NCBI RefSeq assembly: GCF_020520425.1
Contig: NC_079491.1
Coordinates: forward strand, 2,418,001 to 2,482,000
Source: Spinacia oleracea
Lineage: Eukaryota > Streptophyta > Magnoliopsida > Caryophyllales > Amaranthaceae
DNA: 64,000 bases
Direction of reading: 5' to 3'
Position numbers and translations under genes: made by a program. Below, one piece after another: positions 59,052 through 64,000 of the stretch (positions are counted from its first letter, which is position 1; each line of letters opens with the position of its first letter). The notes beneath the pieces are model-generated. The model did no database searches. It was given only the letters and a program-made list of their open reading frames with translations, and was not told the origin of the DNA.

Positions 59052-62000
59052 CTATGCTTCTAACAAGAAACTGAATCCGGCATTATCTCGAATGAGAGGA
59101 GGAGGTTCAATTTCTGAGATACTAATCTTCTCTATAGACTTTGCCAAATCATCCACTGAAAATGGTATACTGCACAATATATGATCATAGCAAGTTAAGC
59201 AGTTAAATTGAACATAATAATTGCAGAGAAGGAGAAAATGGTAAAATGATACATATCTTACCTTGAGTCGTCATCCAGTAGGAAAGAGCTACTGACAGCA
59301 TTGTTAGAATCTTCTGTCATTAAAACTCTCATATTTGATATAACCTATGGCAAAAAAATAATGGTGAATATGGAATCAGCTAGTAAATATCAGGACCATT
59401 TCCAAGGTATCTACATACTCTGTATCAAATACTCATTTCAATCCAATTCAGTGTTTTTTGAGGTTATGCAAATATTAAGGAGTCGTTAATGAGGTTATGC
59501 AAACATTAAGGAGTTGTTAATGAGGTTATGCAAACATTAAGGAGTTGTTAATGAGGTTATGCAAACATTAAGGAGTTGTTAATGAGGTTATGCAAACATT
59601 AACGAGTTGTTAACGAGGTGAACTTGCTGAAGGTTGCTAAACCAGAACTATAACAGCAAAGAGGCTGCAAAACCAGAACTATAACAGCAAGTACGTGCTT
59701 GATAAATGGTAAGCGTTTTTTACCAGATTCCACGTTTCGGTTTTGAAATGAGAGTCTAGATATGATGTCTACTGCCTAAAAGGTTAGAAGGAACAAGACT
59801 TGCTATGTTTTGCTATAGCATGAAATTCTAAATTGGAGACTTCTTGATAAAGATTAAATAACAGTAAGTTTCTTCTTCTCATCACCAAACTTCTTTAGAA
59901 ACTTTTAAAAAGAAAAAGGCTACTTTCATCTGACCCCTAAACCGTTCCATAGGTGGAAAGTGATAATGGAGAAATTTTTAGAAACCTTACCCTGTATAGG
60001 AAGGCTACTCTGTTAAACATTGGTTGGAAAAACATGGAGTTGCTAACCAAAAATTAGTAAAAAAATGAGTTCAAAACAGACATCAGGTTTGGATCATCAT
60101 AACCCTAATTAAGTTCCAGTATTGAATCTTTTAGCTTTTCTGGAAAATGACATCAGTAGCTTCAAGCAGCCTCCAATTTTTCAATGTACTTTGTTATGTT
60201 CGGTTAGTTTACAAATAATATTTCTACCCAAATTTTGATTATCCTGGAAGGCAAATCATCAAAACTCGTCCTGTCAATATAAAAAATGGGATATTTCTTA
60301 CACTGAAACTGACCCCCCACCCCCAAACCCTGCCCCAGGGTTTTGCAGCGTAAGTTGGGAACAAATTCTAACACTAATAAGATGATAAAATGCCAAATAA
60401 TATGTCAAATTCAAAGTGGAGATTGCATAAAACATACTTCAGGAGACAAGCTATGTGTGCTATATTTGTCATCCCAGTACATTGTACTGATCCTGTAAAG
60501 CTGTTGAATGCTAAGCACCTGCAAACAGAAATTTAGAATTGGTGGATAGTAAGAAAAATGAGTATATTCAACGTAATTGGCATCTGACTAAAGCTTGAAA
60601 GTGCATTTCTTACCGGGCAAAGGTCATGACTAACTTCATCCAGAGTTTTCTGTGGCTTTTGATGAATGACCTGAATATAAAAACCAGTTTAACAAATTTT
60701 CACCTACAAATTACTATCTTCCTCTCTCCACACACCCCAACAACAACAACCACAAAAAAAAACCCTCTTTAGTCAGCTCTCATGTTTCTCAAGCCAACTT
60801 ATATATCCAATACAAGTCCAAAGAGGTATGCAAAAGGTCCTACTTCCTCTGAATAGAGTGGATCACTAATTAATAGAACGTTGAGAGAGACTTAGGGTGC
60901 GCTCTATTCACCTGATTTTTACTTATTTTTCCTGAACTTATCTGAACGTATTAGAACTTATCAAAACTTATTTTAGTTATAAATTTTACTTGGTCAACCG
61001 TTATTTTTTCCTGAACTTATCTTATCTGAACTTATTTTTCCTGAAATAAGGTGAATATAACAGAGCTTAATTATCAAGGGACTTAATTATTACCCCTTCA
61101 AGGGAAACATGATTAAAAGAAAAACAGTACCAGAAAACCAATTGCTTGTCTAATATGCTTCAGCTCATCCCAAGCTGAACCTGCATACTGCCAGTTTGAA
61201 TTTCGGCTAAGAAAATATGAAAGTAGAAAACATAGCAAAAAGAGAAAAAAGGTAGACGTAAATTGAAAATACCTCCTCATTAGCATCGAAACACCAATTT
61301 TCTAATTCTGCCAGCCCTGCCTTTACATATTCAGCATTGCTGAAAGAACAGCACTCTCGTCTCAACAAAAGGCTGGTCAAACAGGCAGGTTTGTAAATTA
61401 ATCATCTTATGTTCAGCAGTAAAGGAACAAATTAACAAGTATAAATAATTCAAACCTGTTGAACAACTGTACATTGATAAAAGAGAATACTTGGGTGTAT
61501 ACTTTGCGTATAAGGAATGAAGGAACCTGAAACGGGTAGCTCAGAAGTTAGCAACACTCATCATTCTTTTGACATATCCAAGCAATATACATATAATGTA
61601 AATGAATTCACCATTTGATGATTTAATTGCATTAAATTACAATAAAATTATCCATTTCCCCCCAAATTCTCTCCTTCAATTTTCTATTTCAGTTTTTCTG
61701 ATCTATTATAAGATGTAATGATATTGCAAAATGTAATGGAGCAATGAAGTTCAGAACAGTTTGATATTGAATTCAAAACACTAATAAGAGATAACAGAAT
61801 GGTTATGCAAAGAGGAACTAACATAATGAGCTTTCATCATATTGAGGTAATTGCTTAAATTCTGTACAATTTCTTTCCAGTGAACAAACAGTGCCTGCGA
61901 AGCTGCTGGACTACCGGGAGAAATTGAGCTCACTTTTCTTGGTGCCTGCCATTTTACAAAGAAACATAAAGTGGATGAATGGTGATAAACTGATAATAGC

Positions 62001-63567
62001 TTAATATAGGACATCACAATTTAGAAATCTTTGAATATAGTAAGGCTCTGATGATAAGTTAAATTACCTGAATACAACTGCCCAACTGGGGAGATATCAC
62101 CTTTTTTAGATTATCACGGATCATTCCATATATTTTCTCCACATATGCTGTTAACTGTTGTTTGAAAAGCAATGCAGGATATTTGGCTTCAATCTGGTTC
62201 AAGGAGCTATTAGTTGCACCATTTGTTTCACCGTCAATAGAAGAAAGATCAACACCCCGAGGAAGTCCACGAAAAGTCTTGAAAGATATACGCAATATCT
62301 CAGTACAAGTCGGCGGTACTAAGGTTTATTTTTAAATTTTTTTTCCGACATTATAAGGTACTTAAGGTGTTATGGAGAACAAAATAAACAGAAAAAGCTA
62401 CTTTACCAGGGTCAAGTTCCTAAAGAGGCCAGATGAAGGGCGTCTTCGTTGTGGGGGAATTCCAGCTGCACCACCTGCTTTTAGTGTGCGAGTTAACAGC
62501 AACAACAGGTATGACGTATTTGAAAGCCAGTATGCTAGTGTGTCGTTATTATCCTGAGCCTGAAATGTATGGAATTGGAAGGTTTATAAAAGTTTCATAC
62601 AGGAAGAGGATATTGCAACTTGCAAGACATCATGTTTTCACGGTCCGTTTGGTAGCCGGTCATAAATGATGTCAATAGCAATGAATTTGTATGTAAATTT
62701 GTAAGGAAAATCAATATCCATTCCCATGGTAATGCTAGTTCACTCAAAATTATCCCTTTTTCTTTATAAATTTCCATTACCATCCATTACCATTTGGGGA
62801 GTGGTATTAGGTGGGAATGCAAATTTATGAAGAAAAACACAAAGTTTGAGACAAAATTTCATTACCATGGACATCATGATGTTATTTTCTTGCCAAATAT
62901 AACAATAAGATTTATTCCCATTCCCACCATTTATTACCGGCTACCAAACAAACCGTCACTGTCACATGATTCTAACCTCTATCGCATGGCCTATTGTTTG
63001 AACGATTCTGTCAAAAATGCTTGTTCTCTCCACTTCAAATGATCTCCAGTGCCGTAGGCATTTAAATATGATACATGCTGCAATAGGTCGATCTTTGGCG
63101 AAGTCAAGTTGCTGAGCTATACATCGGATGAGCAATTCTTGGTTCTCCTGTTGTTTATCATTGAGTGCTTTCTGTGCTCTACCCTCTACCTCAGACGGAT
63201 CCTTTACGTGCAAGGATGTACTATTACGTAGTTCCTAACACATACGATATCAATTTGACCAATAAAGTTAGGTCAACAGCCTTAGTAATTAGAATTGATC
63301 AAAATGCAAATTTAAGAAGGGTGAAAAATAGTACCACACTTCTTGTGCTTTCAGTTCTCTGCAAGCAATCACAAAAAATATATACTTACGTAAGTTCCCA
63401 CAACCAAAAGATTTTTAAAACTGTGAAGGTGATGCAACAGTGAATATATTACCTGCATTAATGATCTAGAGCGTGCTGCCAAAAGCTTATTATTCTGTGC
63501 CATGGTTATAGCTTGTTGACGAAGAACTTTGTTCTCAGATTCTAAATTGGTAAGTCTGTCCTCAAGC
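59052..63567 (-). CDS. Class XI myosin, C-terminal tail exons (partial)
   Basis: Thirteen exons are visible: 63453-63567, 63335-63358, 62977-63234, 62407-62559, 62068-62277, 61823-61945, 61456-61526, 61273-61372, 61131-61187, 60614-60670, 60438-60519, 59262-59344, 59052-59169. The 5' part (motor, IQ motifs, most of the coiled coil) lies beyond the right edge. They encode the end of the coiled coil ([18 protein letters not shown]) and the globular DIL (dilute) tail: [91 protein letters not shown], and the end [20 protein letters not shown]. Class XI myosins move organelles and vesicles on actin. Exon 60438-60519 holds one extra base after STM, which breaks the frame before WDDKY; all other exons are in phase. 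Confidence 0.88.
59460..59690. repeat. 31-bp minisatellite in a myosin intron
   Basis: Five units start gaggttatgcaaa at 59460, 59491, 59522, 59553 and 59584. Just after, aaccagaactataacagcaa occurs at 59640 and 59671, also 31 bp apart. Confidence 0.9.
60895..61066. mobile_element. Tourist-like element ('gttcacctta' family)
   Basis: Ends gggtgcgctctattcacc and gtgaatataacagagc, flanked by TTA at 60892-60894 and 61067-61069. It lies in a myosin intron. Confidence 0.75.
62641..62955. mobile_element. Tourist-like element, 315 bp
   Basis: Ends cggtccgtttggtagccgg and ccggctaccaaacaaaccg, flanked by TCA at 62638-62640 and 62956-62958. It fills most of a myosin intron. One-ended relative at 31941. 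Confidence 0.85.
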
Positions 63568-63619
63568 CTAAATGAAATATAGTATAAGCATCAAGAGTAA
63601 CAACCATCAAAACATTCAG

Positions 63620-63932
63620 TGCATGGTTGGTATAAATCTAGGAAAGGAAATGGATTAGAAACATTTAACAAGGAGAAATGGTAATGTTAAGTGTTATCAT
63701 TATTTGTTGTTTGGTATACTCAAGGAAAGCAATCCTTGTATCATATTAGGGATTGAGGAGGGGAAAACTTTGTTACCGCAAGGTTAGGAGAGGTAACAAA
63801 TTGGTGGTAATGGTTACCCTTTGGAAATTGAGTGTGTTACCCATCTCTCATACCAAATAATAGGTAATGGAATTAGTTAATTGATTCAATTTTCAACACT
63901 TGAAAAGTGCTATACCAAACATGCTCTCAGTG
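63620..63932. mobile_element. Probable miniature element in myosin intron
   Basis: gtgcatggttggtataaatc at the left is inverted as gctataccaaacatgctc at the right. Target duplication not clear. The rest to 64000 is intron. Confidence 0.5.
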
Positions 63933-64000
63933 TCAGAAAGGACATGTAGGGTTGTCCAGAAGTAGAGAGAAAGGACATATGAACAAGCAGAAAAAAGAGT

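Noticed and set aside
1-64000. LTR retrotransposons, virus-like elements, CRISPR arrays, bacterial-type operons
   Set aside because: No long direct repeats with TG...CA ends around a gag/pol-like frame, no regularly spaced repeat-spacer array and no polycistronic gene clusters were seen.

Overview
The window is plant nuclear DNA. It is AT-rich, has spliced genes with GT-AG introns, and carries dense small transposons (Stowaway, Tourist, CACTA, Mutator-type and hAT-type miniature elements, tRNA-derived SINEs and truncated LINEs). The proteins match eudicot families. The many 'actccgta/tacggagt' motifs and the 'cactacaaga...gacggg' CACTA family remind me of Amaranthaceae (spinach, beet, quinoa), but that placement is only an impression. 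I saw no LTR retrotransposon, no virus-like element and no CRISPR array.

Layout. 0-4 kb: a decayed last exon of a two-pore K+ channel, three tRNA-like units in a 'tttactttt'-rich tract, and a small unrecognised minus-strand gene. 5.9-8.1 kb (+): a three-exon vacuolar amino-acid transporter (AVT1 type), followed by an orphan copy of its first exon. 8.8-20.0 kb (-): a complete 20-exon PARP1 gene (992 residues) whose introns hold four related Tourist-like elements, a hAT-like element and a LINE 3' end. 21.4-26.5 kb (-): a complete 7-exon deoxyhypusine hydroxylase gene (309 residues). 28.6-32.3 kb (+): a complete 5-exon BET1-like SNARE gene (123 residues), divergent from the hydroxylase, with a young 5'-truncated LINE between them. 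34.4 kb (-): tRNA-Gly(GCC). 36.1-36.7 kb and 55.0-55.6 kb (-): two intronless single-finger C2H2 repressor genes with QALGGH and EAR motifs. 37-55 kb: about 18 kb of gene-free DNA made of nested and adjacent transposons. 59.1-64 kb (-): the 3' part of a class XI myosin gene (13 tail exons), running off the right edge, with one frame-breaking extra base.

The genes are independent housekeeping or regulatory loci and not one pathway: DNA-damage ADP-ribosylation (PARP1), eIF5A hypusination (DOHH), ER-Golgi membrane fusion (BET1-like), vacuolar amino-acid transport, organ-patterning repressors and actin-based organelle transport. The DOHH/BET1-like divergent pair recalls the Arabidopsis neighbours At3g58180/At3g58170 (from memory), so it may be an old conserved linkage.

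I found no clear new multi-gene system. The observations most worth a second look are: a pair of inverted tRNA-like genes with compensatory stem changes and an identical 6-nt anticodon loop; two Mutator-type elements abutting through a single shared 9-bp target duplication; nested CACTA insertions with exact 3-bp duplications; a 1.16-kb element filled with 'gaaca' repeats; and the myosin frameshift, which a cryptic donor could bypass in frame.
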